This document shows positions 1 through 8,283 of a DNA stretch of 64,000 nucleotides, piece by piece (positions within the stretch are counted from its first letter, which is position 1; the number at the start of each line of letters is the position of its first letter). This stretch comes from Ruegeria sp. HKCCD8929. GTDB lineage: Bacteria; Pseudomonadota; Alphaproteobacteria; Rhodobacterales; Rhodobacteraceae. A program made the translations under genes and the position numbers. The DNA lies in NCBI RefSeq assembly GCF_013031405.1, contig NZ_WPZY01000004.1, positions 372,001 through 436,000 on the forward strand. Reading direction: 5' to 3'. The notes below the pieces were generated by a model that saw nothing but the letters and a program-made list of their open reading frames with translations, did no database searches and was not told where the DNA came from.

Positions 1-418
1 GCAGCATGTGCCCGCGCAGGCGGGTCAGGGCGAGCGGATCGCGCAGGTCCGAGACCTCGATCGCCCGCAGATAACCGTTCAGAACATCGATGATTCGGGG
101 GCGCAGCAACTCGACATCCGCGGCGTATTTCTTCGGCACCTCTAGCTGAGCGTGAAACCGCAGGTGTTGCAGCTCTCCACCCATATCCAGGGCGACGATG
201 ATCGGCGCGAGATCAACAAAACTCACTTCCGGCAGCACCTCCGGAACTGTCTCTGCCTGCTTTTCCATCTTCGCTTCGGCCTTGTCGGCACCACCCAGCA
301 AGCCAGAGGTTGTCAGGACATATCCCCCCGCCGCTCCGGCCAACGCAAGCACGCCAGCCAGGATCAATCCCGCCTTTCCGGATTTCTGTTCGGCCTCGTC
401 CGCCGTCGCATCGGTCAT
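1..418 (-). CDS. fliL: FliL, flagellar basal-body-associated protein (3' part outside window)
   Basis: FliL is a single-pass inner-membrane protein next to the stator that modulates motor torque. Reading the minus strand from the ATG at 418-416 gives at least 139 residues without a stop. It has a short acidic cytoplasmic N-terminus, one hydrophobic segment (about residues 17-40), a linker, and a periplasmic domain with the FliL pattern of a conserved proline, an alternating strand, then a helix containing LLRPRIIDVLNGYLR. The gene runs off the left edge, so the C-terminus is missing. It diverges from fliF, and a CtrA-type box lies in the 103-bp gap. A second FliL-family gene occurs at 29635. 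The family call is from pattern recognition of this domain beside fliF. Confidence 0.82.
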   Translation of the reverse strand, partial: MTDATADEAEQKSGKAGLILAGVLALAGAAGGYVLTTSGLLGGADKAEAKMEKQAETVPEVLPEVSFVDLAPIIVALDMGGELQHLRFHAQLEVPKKYAADVELLRPRIIDVLNGYLRAIEVSDLRDPLALTRLRGHML

Positions 419-463
419 GACGTCCCTCTCGTTCTGTCTGGCCGAGTCATAACCCCTCAGGAA

Positions 464-478
464 CTAACCGATTGTTAA
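464..478. promoter_or_regulatory. Candidate CtrA-binding box between fliL and fliF
   Basis: The bases read CTAA-N7-TTAA, one mismatch from the alphaproteobacterial CtrA consensus TTAA-N7-TTAA. It lies 44 bp upstream of the fliF start and 46 bp upstream of the divergent fliL start, so it could serve both. Similar boxes precede other flagellar units in this window. Confidence 0.5.
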
Positions 479-521
479 GGGCAATCGCGCAAACAGGGGG
501 CGAGCCGCACAGAATGTCGGC

Positions 522-2138
522 GTGACGGAGGTGGACGTGCAGCAGATCAGAACTGTCTGGGCAAGTTTGGACAGGCGCAAACAGGTTATTGTCGCCGGGG
601 CCGCGATGCTGGTGTTTCTCAGCATTCTCGCGATGTCGCGAATCGCCGGCGCGCCGTCGATGACTCTGCTCTATGCCGGGTTGGAGAATGGGGCGGCGGG
701 CGATGTCGTGCGCGCGCTCGATCAGCGCGGAGTTGCCTATGAGGTGCGCGGCGGTTCAATCTACGTGCCCGGTGCGCAACGCGACGAGCTGCGCATGACC
801 CTGGCCAGCGAGGGGCTGCCCGCCAATGGCGGACGGGGCTATGAGCTGCTCGATTCGCTGAGCGGGTTCGGCACGACGTCTCAGATGTTCCATGCCGCCT
901 ACTGGCGTGCCAAAGAGGGCGAGTTGGCCCGCACAATTGTCGGCAGCCCGCATGTCAGTCAGGCCCGGGTTCATATCGCCAATGGCTCGACCAATCCGTT
1001 CCAGCGCAGTGTCGAGCCAACGGCCTCGGTCTCGGTGATTCCTGCAGGGGCTGAGATCACGCCCGCGCAGGCCAACGCGACCCGCTTTCTGGTCGCCTCG
1101 GCGGTCAGCGGCCTGACGGTCGAGAACGTGGCCGTGATCGATTCGAATGGTTCGGTGATCGGGGCGCAGGAGACGACCGCCTCCGCCAGCACCGCAGACG
1201 ACCGGGCGCAGCAGATCCGGGAACGCGTCCTGCGGCTGGTCGAGGCGCGGGTCGGGCAGGGCAATGCGGTGGTTGAGGTCAGCCTGGATACCGTCACCGA
1301 AACCGAATCGATCCGCGAGCGACGGTTTGACCCCAACGGGCGGGTCGCCATCAGCACCGACGTCGAAGAGAAATCGGACAACTCCCGCAACCAATCCTCT
1401 GAGGTGACGGTGGCCTCGAACCTGCCAGATGGTGACGGCGCGGGCGGTGACGAATCGAACTCATCCACCAGCCAGACGCGTGAGCGGGTGAATTACGAGG
1501 TTTCAGAAACCGAACTGGAGATACTCCGCGTACCCGGGGCGATCAAACGGCTGACCGTCGCGGTTCTGGTCAATGGAACGCGCGGAACGAATGCAAACGG
1601 CGCGCAGGTTTTTGAGCCATTGCCTGATGCCGAGCTCGACGCGCTGCGGGAACTGGTGGCCTCGGCCGTCGGGTTCAACGGCGACCGCGGCGACGTGATC
1701 ACGCTGAAATCCATGGAACTGCCCGCGGTCAAGCCGCAGGGAACGCTGGCCGCTGCCTCCTTTTGGCAGAAGGTACATATCGACGTAATGTCGCTGGTCC
1801 AGATGGCGACGCTGGCCGTGGTCTCGCTGTTTCTGGGATTGTTCGTCATCCGCCCGATTCTGGCCAACCCGGCGTCCAATCCTGCGCGGCTGGCCTCGCC
1901 GGGGTTGGATAACTCGGGCGGTGGAGACGGCGCTCCGGTTTTGGTCGGCGAGATCGAGACTGAGGATGGGTTTGCGGCGATTCCGGATGGGTCATCGGCC
2001 GCCGCAGGGGTTCCCGCGATTGCCTGCAGCAGCTCAGATGATGCCGTGCAGCGTCTGCGCGCGATGATCGGCGACAAGCAGGAAGAAACGGTGGAAATCT
2101 TGCGCAGCTGGCTGGAAGAGAGCGAGGAGAAGGCCTGA
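522..2138 (+). CDS. fliF: FliF, flagellar MS-ring protein
   Basis: FliF forms the inner-membrane MS ring on which the flagellar rotor and export gate are built. The 538-residue product has the expected plan: a short cytoplasmic N-terminus, a transmembrane helix at about residues 21-41, a large periplasmic ring-building region, a second transmembrane helix at about 427-446, and an acidic cytoplasmic tail. The tail ends in the amphipathic FliG-binding segment (IGDKQEETVEILRSW). The GTG start is used because the ATG at 513 meets a stop after three codons. No strong ribosome site is visible, so GTG at 531 or 537 remains possible. The stop overlaps the next ATG (TGATG), indicating an operon with fliH, fliN and fliP. 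Confidence 0.93.
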   Translation: MTEVDVQQIRTVWASLDRRKQVIVAGAAMLVFLSILAMSRIAGAPSMTLLYAGLENGAAGDVVRALDQRGVAYEVRGGSIYVPGAQRDELRMTLASEGLPANGGRGYELLDSLSGFGTTSQMFHAAYWRAKEGELARTIVGSPHVSQARVHIANGSTNPFQRSVEPTASVSVIPAGAEITPAQANATRFLVASAVSGLTVENVAVIDSNGSVIGAQETTASASTADDRAQQIRERVLRLVEARVGQGNAVVEVSLDTVTETESIRERRFDPNGRVAISTDVEEKSDNSRNQSSEVTVASNLPDGDGAGGDESNSSTSQTRERVNYEVSETELEILRVPGAIKRLTVAVLVNGTRGTNANGAQVFEPLPDAELDALRELVASAVGFNGDRGDVITLKSMELPAVKPQGTLAAASFWQKVHIDVMSLVQMATLAVVSLFLGLFVIRPILANPASNPARLASPGLDNSGGGDGAPVLVGEIETEDGFAAIPDGSSAAAGVPAIACSSSDDAVQRLRAMIGDKQEETVEILRSWLEESEEKA

Positions 2139-2737
2139 TGTCGATTGCTCATCTTCTGGAAAATTTTGACCTTGATCCGCTGAACAGCGGCATGATGCAC
2201 CTGCTGCACGAGGACGCGCTGGAGGAGCAAAGGCTGGCGGCCTTTGAACAGGGGTATTCGGCCGGGTGGGAGGATGCGGTCAATGCCCAGAGCGAGGATC
2301 ACGCGCATCTGGAGGCGACGCTGACCCGCAACCTCGAGGACCTGTCCTTTACCTATCACGAGGCGCTGACGCAGATGACCCAGTCGCTGGAACCGATGTT
2401 CCAGAGCCTGATGACAACCGTGCTGCCGCAGACCATCGAGCAGGGGTTCGGTCATCATATCGTGGAACAGCTCACGGCCATGGCCGAGGAGCAGGTGGCC
2501 CAACCTGCCCTGTTGATCGTGCCCGCCGGTGCCGGGGCACAGCTCAAGCCGCTTCTGGATCAGCAATCCGGGCTGCCGGTGCAACTGGTCGAGGAAACCT
2601 CTCTGCCCCCGGGGCAAGCCTGCCTGCGGGTGGGTACGGCCGAGCGAGATGTGGATTGCAATGCCCTTTTGGCCTCGATCACCGAGGCCATGGATGCCTT
2701 TCTCTATCAGGCAAAGGAGATTTCGCTGAATGACTGA
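2138..2737 (+). CDS. fliH: FliH-like regulator of the flagellar export ATPase
   Basis: FliH dimers bind the export ATPase FliI and tether it to the rotor and export gate. This 199-residue protein has the acidic, Glu/Gln-rich helical N-terminal half with a GYSAGWEDA motif near residues 39-47, like the glycine-rich GxxxG/A repeats of FliH, and a globular C-terminal half. It is shorter and more divergent than enteric FliH, and the call rests largely on position between fliF and fliN. It overlaps fliF by one base and fliN by eight bases. The partner ATPase fliI is at 24176-25510. An annotation as a hypothetical flagellar protein would also be reasonable. Confidence 0.68.
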   Translation: MSIAHLLENFDLDPLNSGMMHLLHEDALEEQRLAAFEQGYSAGWEDAVNAQSEDHAHLEATLTRNLEDLSFTYHEALTQMTQSLEPMFQSLMTTVLPQTIEQGFGHHIVEQLTAMAEEQVAQPALLIVPAGAGAQLKPLLDQQSGLPVQLVEETSLPPGQACLRVGTAERDVDCNALLASITEAMDAFLYQAKEISLND

Positions 2738-3017
2738 TGCTCAAAAAACCAGCCCTGACAAATCGTCCCCCTTCGACGCGGTGCCCATCGAGGTTACGGT
2801 CTCGGTTGGCCGTGCCCGCCCGTTGGTGCGCGACCTGCTGAGCCTTGGCGAAAACGCGGTACTCACGCTCGACAAACGGGTCGAGGATCCGGTGGATCTA
2901 TATGTGGGCGACCAGTTGGTCGCGCGAGGTTTGTTGGAGGAACTCGGGGGCGATCAATCCGGGCAACTGGCGGTACGACTGACCGAGATTTCGGATCTGC
3001 AGAACGGCATCGGGTGA
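2730..3017 (+). CDS. fliN: FliN, flagellar motor switch C-ring protein
   Basis: FliN forms the lower part of the C-ring and takes part in switching and in docking the export apparatus. The 95-residue product is almost entirely one SpoA (surface presentation of antigens) domain. It has the characteristic hydrophobic strand pattern VEVTVSVGRARPLVRDLLSL, then LTLDK..EDPVDLYVGDQLVARG. It lacks the long N-terminal extension found in some FliN/FliY proteins, as is common in alphaproteobacteria. It overlaps fliH upstream and fliP downstream. fliM and fliG, its C-ring partners, are not in the window. Confidence 0.9.
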   Translation: MTDAQKTSPDKSSPFDAVPIEVTVSVGRARPLVRDLLSLGENAVLTLDKRVEDPVDLYVGDQLVARGLLEELGGDQSGQLAVRLTEISDLQNGIG

Positions 3018-3748
3018 TGCGAGCGGGTTTCACGACGGCGCTCGTTCTGGCGCTCGTCCTGCCTTCATTTGCGGTGGCGCAAGATCTGTCCCTGTCCTTG
3101 GGCGACGGCGGGTCGATCTCGGCCCGGTCCATTCAACTCATCCTGCTAATCACGGTTCTTAGCCTAGCCCCCGGGCTGGCGATCATGATCACCTGTTTCC
3201 CGTTTCTCGTGACCGTGCTTGCGATCCTCAGGCAGGGCATCGGGTTGCAGCAATCTCCGCCCAACATGCTGATCGTCAGCCTGGCGCTGTTCCTAACCTA
3301 TTTCATAATGGAGCCGGTGTTTGCCGAGGCGTGGCGGACCGGGATACAGCCGATGATGGACGAAACACTGGGTGTGGAACCTGCAATGGAGCGGGCAATC
3401 GTTCCCTTCAAGGCGTTCATGGCGGCGCGGGTGGATGCCGATACCTTTCACTCCATGATGGCCCTTCGGCCCGGGGCCGAGGCCGTCGGCATGTCCCCCG
3501 ATGCGCCAATCTCGGTTTTGATCCCGTCCTTCATGCTGTCCGAGATTGCCCGCGCCTTTCAGATCGGGTTTTTGATCTTTCTTCCGTTTCTGATCATCGA
3601 TCTCGTCGTCGCGGCGGTGCTGATGTCGATGGGTATGATGATGGTTCCACCCGCAACGGTTGCGCTTCCCTTCAAGCTGGGATTCTTCGTGATCGCGGAC
3701 GGGTGGTCGCTCATTGCGGGTGCCTTGGTGCGCAGCTATGTAGGCTGA
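3017..3748 (+). CDS. fliP: FliP, flagellar type III export gate protein
   Basis: FliP assembles with FliQ and FliR into the export gate inside the MS ring. The 243-residue product starts with a cleavable signal peptide (cleavage likely after AVA, about residue 21), which is typical of FliP. It then has membrane segments with the family pattern ITCFPFLVTVLAILRQGIG, a periplasmic loop, and a conserved C-terminal block (PSFMLSEIARAFQIGF, then PPATVALPFKLGFF). ATG at 3017 overlaps the fliN stop as TGATG; GTG at 3014 is the alternative. fliQ (26683) and fliR (31727) lie elsewhere in the window. Confidence 0.95.
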   Translation: MRAGFTTALVLALVLPSFAVAQDLSLSLGDGGSISARSIQLILLITVLSLAPGLAIMITCFPFLVTVLAILRQGIGLQQSPPNMLIVSLALFLTYFIMEPVFAEAWRTGIQPMMDETLGVEPAMERAIVPFKAFMAARVDADTFHSMMALRPGAEAVGMSPDAPISVLIPSFMLSEIARAFQIGFLIFLPFLIIDLVVAAVLMSMGMMMVPPATVALPFKLGFFVIADGWSLIAGALVRSYVG

Positions 3749-3847
3749 TCGCCAAAACGCATCGTTTGCCACGGCCGCGCGGAAATTGGGATAGTGATAA
3801 TTGTAAATAAGGTTGGTAAATCGTCTGTGGATGCATGCGTTCTGAAA

Positions 3848-4417
3848 TCAATCTAGGCGGTCACGAAAGATCTTTGTGGCCGCATCGTAGAGTGAAATCT
3901 GACCACCGATCCGCGCGGTGATCTGCGCACCCTCCACCAGTGCAAGAGCCGCCGCCGCTTCGAAACCGGGATCGCCAACGCCTTCTACGCTGCCATCCCG
4001 TTTGCCAGCGGCAAACACTTGCGTCAGCCAGTCCAGCAGTCTTGACCGGAACCGATCTATTTCGGAGGTCGTCTTTGTATCCAGCGCATCCTGACTAACG
4101 GTGTAAGCCACGCAAAGGCACAGGGCTGAGCAGTCCTGTAACGCGTTTCGATACAAGGTCACGAATTCAATCAGTTGAGGTCCAGCCAGATCATGACTGG
4201 CGGAGAAATCTTCGACCGCGTTCAGCGTTTTCTCGGCATAGCGTGCCATGATTGCGGTCAGAAGGTCTGCTTTGTTCGGGAAGTGATAGTGAATGCTTGC
4301 CTTGCGAATGCCAACTTTTTCGCTGAGGTCCTTGTAGCTGAAGCCATCGGCCCCCTTTTGGCGAACCTCATGTTCGGCAGCGTCCATCAACGCGGTCTTC
4401 GTGTCGACTTTCTCCAT
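3848..4417 (-). CDS. TetR/AcrR-family transcriptional regulator
   Basis: This is a 189-residue TetR-type repressor. Residues about 8-55 form the DNA-binding domain with the classic helix-turn-helix pattern (FSYKDLSEKVGIRKASIHYHFPNKADLL). The C-terminal helices form a ligand and dimer domain that cannot be assigned to a specific inducer. The start is supported by GAGGGA upstream. It is on the same strand as the cupin and glutathione-transferase genes but separated from them by 243 bp. An imperfect palindrome in the glutathione-transferase promoter (6021-6038) is a plausible operator. Base composition is lower than average here: the 60 bases at 4261-4320 contain 27 G+C. Confidence 0.9.
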   Translation of the reverse strand: MEKVDTKTALMDAAEHEVRQKGADGFSYKDLSEKVGIRKASIHYHFPNKADLLTAIMARYAEKTLNAVEDFSASHDLAGPQLIEFVTLYRNALQDCSALCLCVAYTVSQDALDTKTTSEIDRFRSRLLDWLTQVFAAGKRDGSVEGVGDPGFEAAAALALVEGAQITARIGGQISLYDAATKIFRDRLD

Positions 4418-4565
4418 CGGCTTATTCCCTCAGCAGCAACTTCCGTAGCGGTCGGAGCGTCAACCGTTGCACCACCCTCTCAATAAGCGTGGTTGAACAA
4501 AGGAAAGCAACCCGCCTTGCCAAATCGAACGCATATCCATCATCCCCATCAAGGATGAAGATGAA

Positions 4566-4590
4566 GGGCCGCGGAATCGCGGCCCGTTTT
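4566..4590 (+). terminator. Strong hairpin between cupin and TetR genes, terminator-like
   Basis: GGGCCGCG and CGCGGCCC form a perfect 8-bp stem around a GAAT loop, followed on the plus strand by GTTTT. On the minus strand the trailing sequence is only weakly T-rich. The element lies just downstream of the cupin gene end (4661) and upstream of the TetR gene, so it probably separates these two minus-strand units. The direction of action is uncertain. Confidence 0.5.
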
Positions 4591-4660
4591 GAATTGAATG
4601 ATCCTGTCGCATCGGGGTGCTTGTTCAACTTTCAAGATTCAAGATCCACGCATGCGTTGG

Positions 4661-5350
4661 TTAGGCCGTGGAACTCTGCATTCCCGCACTTGGCGGCTTT
4701 GCAAACCTGAGATGGCCGGTTTTCATCCAGATGCGCGCGCCTTCAGCGCCTGCAATCGTTGACAGGGATTGACCGTCCGGCAAACGCAGCCAGGATCCCT
4801 TGCGCAGGGTTTGTCCGTTTTCGGTCGCTGTTCCTTGAAGGACAAGCAATTCGATGCCGCCCGCATCCGAGACGGTCAGGTGCGCACCGGGATCCAGGGC
4901 GCGATAGGTGACAGCTTCGCGTTCATCCTGATGCAGATTCGCCGTAGCAACTCCGTTTTCGGGCTGGGACAGGGACGCGTTCATGTCTTTCCGGAACTGA
5001 TTGCGATCATCCATGCCGAATTGCCAAAGCTTCACGAAGATCGTGCATCCCTGATCGGACCCGGGCGTGTGGCTGGTCGTCGGTGGATTGCGGACATATG
5101 TGCCGGCGGGAAAATCGCCATGCTCATCCTGAAACACCCCTTCGAGCACTATGAATTCCTCGCCACCCGAGTGAGTGTGGGCGGAGAACTTGCTGCCCGG
5201 CGCGTAACGAACGATTGTCGTTGCGCGTGCGACCTCGTCTCCGATGCGGTCCAGCATTCGCCGTTCTACACCGGGCATTGGCGATGCTCGCCAGGGTTCT
5301 TCGTCGGTGTGAATCAGCACGCGCTGATTGAAATCTGCGTTCAGTTCCAT
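4661..5350 (-). CDS. ChrR-like double-cupin protein
   Basis: The 229-residue product has two tandem small cupin barrels resembling the C-terminal cupin of the anti-sigma factor ChrR. The first carries a full metal-binding set (H58-x-H60, E64, and H94). The second keeps the fold pattern ([27 protein letters not shown]) but lacks the histidines. There is no N-terminal zinc-binding anti-sigma domain, so it is not a ChrR anti-sigma factor as such. Proteins of this type are often linked to oxidative or singlet-oxygen stress, and the enzymatic activity is unknown. The start at 5350 has an AAGGA site; a longer frame to 5407 overlaps the upstream gene and is less likely. It probably forms an operon with the glutathione transferase. 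Confidence 0.8.
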   Translation of the reverse strand: MELNADFNQRVLIHTDEEPWRASPMPGVERRMLDRIGDEVARATTIVRYAPGSKFSAHTHSGGEEFIVLEGVFQDEHGDFPAGTYVRNPPTTSHTPGSDQGCTIFVKLWQFGMDDRNQFRKDMNASLSQPENGVATANLHQDEREAVTYRALDPGAHLTVSDAGGIELLVLQGTATENGQTLRKGSWLRLPDGQSLSTIAGAEGARIWMKTGHLRFAKPPSAGMQSSTA

Positions 5351-5369
5351 GATGTTGGTTCCTTCATGG

Positions 5370-5999
5370 TCAATTGGGCTCGCCTGAAACGCTCGGTCGG
5401 CCAGCAACTTTCTGGCGCCATGCGATCAGGTTGGTCAGGTTTGACGGCACCTCGACCTTGGCGAAATCGGCAAAGGCGAGGCCGGCATACGCGGTGATGT
5501 CTGCCATCGAAAACGTGTCGCCCCCCAGATAAGCGTTCTCGGCCAGAACACCGTCCAGATAGGACATCGTGCTTTGGGCGATGCTTTTCCGGTGGTTTCC
5601 CCATTCGGCATTTTGATGGGTTTCGAGTTCTGGCCCCAGCCCGGGCGTGGCGTGGTGGAAATAGTCGCCGACGGCATCAAGCAGACCAATCTCGGCGCGC
5701 CGGTTCATCATGTGAACAACTGCACGCTCTTTGGCACTCGCGCCGCAGAGCGAGGGGCCGTCGAAGGCACCATCGATGTACTCGGTGATCGCGGTGCATT
5801 GTGAGATGTATGTTCCATCTTCAAGTTCGAGGCAGGGAACGCTCGCGTCCGGATTTTTTGCCCGAAACGTCTCAGAGCGATGCTCGCCGTTCATCACGTC
5901 CACCGGAACGAACTCGCATTCGTTGGTTGCCCCTTTTTCAGCCAGCGCAATGCGCACACGGGCCGGATTTGGGAATCCTTCAACATCGTAAATCTTCAT
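5370..5999 (-). CDS. Glutathione S-transferase family protein
   Basis: This 209-residue protein shows the GST layout. An N-terminal thioredoxin-like domain starts [20 protein letters not shown], and the conserved cis-proline and glutathione-binding segment ([20 protein letters not shown]) falls near residues 52-71. An all-helical C-terminal domain contains [12 protein letters not shown]. Such enzymes conjugate or reduce electrophiles with glutathione in the cytoplasm; the substrate cannot be told from sequence. A good AGGA ribosome site precedes the ATG. It is the first gene of the GST-cupin pair, and its promoter holds a candidate TetR operator. Confidence 0.9.
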   Translation of the reverse strand: MKIYDVEGFPNPARVRIALAEKGATNECEFVPVDVMNGEHRSETFRAKNPDASVPCLELEDGTYISQCTAITEYIDGAFDGPSLCGASAKERAVVHMMNRRAEIGLLDAVGDYFHHATPGLGPELETHQNAEWGNHRKSIAQSTMSYLDGVLAENAYLGGDTFSMADITAYAGLAFADFAKVEVPSNLTNLIAWRQKVAGRPSVSGEPN

Positions 6000-6020
6000 G
6001 GCAGTGTTTCCTATAGTTGT

Positions 6021-6038
6021 CTACCTAGTAGTAGATAG
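6021..6038. promoter_or_regulatory. Candidate TetR operator upstream of the glutathione transferase
   Basis: CTACCTAGTAGTAGATAG is an imperfect 18-bp palindrome (seven of nine base pairs match) that starts 22 bp upstream of the glutathione-transferase ATG. The size and position fit a TetR-family operator, and a TetR gene lies two genes downstream. The regulatory link is inferred. Confidence 0.4.
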
Positions 6039-6211
6039 ATACACTAAATATGGAAAGCTCATTCTGATCACGCTTGCGTGAATGGCGACGATAATGCCGG
6101 GCGAACCATGAAAGCGACTGCCGTCGCACCCGTGTGGACAAGTGGGGAGCCGGCTAATGCGAGACCCATCTCAGGACAGCTCGCGTCCAGTGGGGATCCT
6201 CGGCCTTGGCT

Positions 6212-7201
6212 TCAGACAGAAACGGTCTTACCGGTCGCGACGCTCTCCACTGCGGCCTCAGCTAGTTTCAGCGCCTTGAGACCGTCTTCACCTGTGACCG
6301 GCATAGGGACTTTTTGAGTCAAAGCATTGATGAACCCGGTGAGTTCCACGTCATACGCCGCAAGGTATCGGGTCATGAAAAAGTCGTGCAGGGGCGGGCG
6401 GGTATAGCCAGCCTCGGTCGCGACCTCAATGCTGACGGGGCGTTGGTTTTCGGCGTGTATCATGCCTTTGGAGCCATGAACCTCGATCCGTTGATCATAA
6501 CCATAAGTCGCGCGGCGCGAGTTCTGAATGACGACCTGCTTGCCGCTTTCCGTCTTCAGAACCACTGTCGCGGTATCAAAATCACTCAACTCGCGTATTG
6601 ACGGATCAACCAGCGCCGATGCTGTGGCATAAACATTCTTGACCTCTTCGCCCAGGAGGAATCGGGCCATGTCAAAATCGTGGATGGTCATGTCGCGGAA
6701 TATGCCGCCTGACACGCCGATATACTCGCGAGGTGGTAATCCGGGATCGCGCGAGGTGATGGTGATTTGTTCCACGTCACCGATCTGACCAGCCTTGATG
6801 GCTCTTTTTAGAGCCACAAAATGCGGATCGAAACGACGGTTGAAGCCAACCATTAGATGCGCGCCGGTATCGCGCACGGTGGCAAGGCAGGCCTCGACGC
6901 GGGCGACATCCAGATCCACCGGCTTTTCGCAGAAGATTGCCTTGCCCGCGCGGGCGAAGCGTTCGATCAGATCGGCATGGGTGTCAGTCGGGGTGCAGAT
7001 GATGACGGCATCCACATCCTGGGCAGTTTCGATCTGGTCCATGCTGCGGATCTCACCGCCATAGGTCGCCACAAGGCGCTCGGCGGCCTCGGGGAAGGCG
7101 TCGGTCACCGCAACCAGTGTGGCGTCGCGGTTGAACGAGACGGCCTTGGCGTGGACCTGACCGATGCGGCCAGCGCCAAGAATTGCAATGCGAAGGGTCA
7201 T
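6212..7201 (-). CDS. iolG: IolG, inositol 2-dehydrogenase
   Basis: IolG oxidises myo-inositol to 2-keto-myo-inositol (scyllo-inosose) with NAD+, the first step of inositol catabolism. The 329-residue protein belongs to the Gfo/Idh/MocA family. It has an N-terminal Rossmann motif (GAGRIGQVH, residues 9-17), the EKP motif at residues 92-94, and the catalytic pair D170-x3-H174. It is transcribed divergently from the RpiR-type regulator, with an IolR-like palindrome between them, while the other iol genes lie downstream of that regulator on the plus strand. An AAGGAG ribosome site supports the start. A related Gfo/Idh/MocA activity on another polyol is possible, but the operon context argues for inositol. 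Confidence 0.92.
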   Translation of the reverse strand: MTLRIAILGAGRIGQVHAKAVSFNRDATLVAVTDAFPEAAERLVATYGGEIRSMDQIETAQDVDAVIICTPTDTHADLIERFARAGKAIFCEKPVDLDVARVEACLATVRDTGAHLMVGFNRRFDPHFVALKRAIKAGQIGDVEQITITSRDPGLPPREYIGVSGGIFRDMTIHDFDMARFLLGEEVKNVYATASALVDPSIRELSDFDTATVVLKTESGKQVVIQNSRRATYGYDQRIEVHGSKGMIHAENQRPVSIEVATEAGYTRPPLHDFFMTRYLAAYDVELTGFINALTQKVPMPVTGEDGLKALKLAEAAVESVATGKTVSV

Positions 7202-7245
7202 GATCGATGCTCCTTGATCTCGCGAACCGCGGCGAGATTATCTGA

Positions 7246-7261
7246 TGGAATATTCGTTCCA
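7246..7261. promoter_or_regulatory. IolR-type operator (GGAA-N6-TTCC) between iolG and the RpiR gene
   Basis: TGGAATATTCGTTCCA contains an exact GGAA-N6-TTCC palindrome with matching flanking T and A. This form has been described for RpiR-like IolR repressors of inositol genes in rhizobia. It sits in the 112-bp divergent promoter region, 45 bp from iolG and 53 bp from the regulator start, so it could control both genes. Confidence 0.72.
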
Positions 7262-7313
7262 TTATGGCTATCGTCATCATCAGCCATTCTGTCAAGGCCG
7301 AACAGGACCGCCC

Positions 7314-8135
7314 ATGCAAGACCGCCCCGCGCCGCAGAGCATCGAAGGATTTCACCAACGCCTGCGCGAACTGTCGGATGGTCTGCCCAAGCGGTTGAAA
7401 CAATGTGCGGAATATCTGGCGGCCAACTCCGATCGTATCGCGCTGAGTACCGTGGCCGAACTGGCTGCAGGGGCCGAGGTGCAGCCTTCGGCCATGATGC
7501 GGTTCTGCCAGATCATGGGGTTTTCCGGCTTCTCCGAGATGCAGAAACTGTTCCGCGAGTCGGTGGCGAAGGGCTTTCCCGACTATGCCAGCCGCCTCGC
7601 CAACCTGCGCGAGCGAGGCGCAGGCAGCCCCTCGGCCCTGTTGGCCGAGTTTGTCGATGCCGGGCGGATGTCACTGGAAAACCTTGCGAATACAGTGGAT
7701 TCGCGGGTTCTGGACGAAGCGGTGGCCCGGCTGGCGCAGGCGCAAATGCTCCACGTGATCGGGCTGCGTCGGGCTTTTCCCGTAGCCTCATACCTGACCT
7801 ATGCCTTTGAAAAGATGGAGATCCCGGCGATGCTGCATGACGGGGTGGGCAAGCTGAACCAAGCCCACGCCGTGCGGCCAGGCGATGCGCTGATCGCCAT
7901 AACCTTTGCGCCTTATACCGAGGATACGGTGGCTTTGGCGCGCAACTGCACCACGCGCGGCATCCCGGTGGTTGCTATCACCGACACGGTGATCAGCCCG
8001 GTGCAGATCGAGGGCGTTCTGCCGCTTTCTGTATCGGAAGTGGACTTTGGTGCGTTCCGGGCCTTGTCAGCCACATTGTCGCTGGCGATTACGTTGGCGG
8101 TCGCTGTCGGGGCGCAGCGCAAACCCCGGCCGTAG
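7314..8135 (+). CDS. RpiR-family regulator, probable inositol-catabolism repressor (IolR-like)
   Basis: This is a 273-residue RpiR-type regulator. Its N-terminal HTH domain (about residues 1-77, with ALSTVAELAAGAEVQPSAMMRFC) binds DNA. A SIS domain (about 110-245) binds a phosphosugar-type effector, probably a phosphorylated inositol intermediate by analogy with rhizobial IolR. The ATG at 7314 has an AGGA site; an upstream in-frame start at 7245 would fall inside the GGAA-N6-TTCC operator and is rejected. It is divergent from iolG and upstream of the transporter and iol operon, and probably represses both units and itself. Confidence 0.88.
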   Translation: MQDRPAPQSIEGFHQRLRELSDGLPKRLKQCAEYLAANSDRIALSTVAELAAGAEVQPSAMMRFCQIMGFSGFSEMQKLFRESVAKGFPDYASRLANLRERGAGSPSALLAEFVDAGRMSLENLANTVDSRVLDEAVARLAQAQMLHVIGLRRAFPVASYLTYAFEKMEIPAMLHDGVGKLNQAHAVRPGDALIAITFAPYTEDTVALARNCTTRGIPVVAITDTVISPVQIEGVLPLSVSEVDFGAFRALSATLSLAITLAVAVGAQRKPRP

Positions 8136-8160
8136 AATTCCAGGGTTGATTTTTTTATCA

Positions 8161-8178
8161 ATAGAATGTTTATTCTAT
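8161..8178. promoter_or_regulatory. 18-bp palindrome, degenerate IolR-like box upstream of the transporter
   Basis: ATAGAAT-GTTT-ATTCTAT is a perfect 7+4+7 inverted repeat. Written as AGAA-N6-TTCT it differs from the GGAA-N6-TTCC box at 7246-7261 only at the outermost base of each half-site. It lies about 215 bp upstream of the binding-protein gene, just after the RpiR gene. It could be a weaker operator for the same regulator or part of the end of that transcript. Confidence 0.45.
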
Positions 8179-8283
8179 TTATCCCGCCACGCGTGGGCTG
8201 ATTCTAGATAGCGAAACGTCCAACCGACCCCAAGTTCCCGGGTCTGAAATCTTGAGAGGGTTTCAGGGAATGAGATTGCCCAG

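Noticed and set aside
4422..4628. 68-codon minus-strand frame upstream of the TetR gene
   Set aside because: It spans the terminator-like hairpin at 4566-4590, has no family pattern and no ribosome site.
6078..6317. 79-codon plus-strand frame between GST and iolG
   Set aside because: It overlaps the iolG 3' end in antisense, and its Ser/Thr/Ala/Pro-rich translation has no recognisable pattern. The 6039-6211 stretch shows no other feature.
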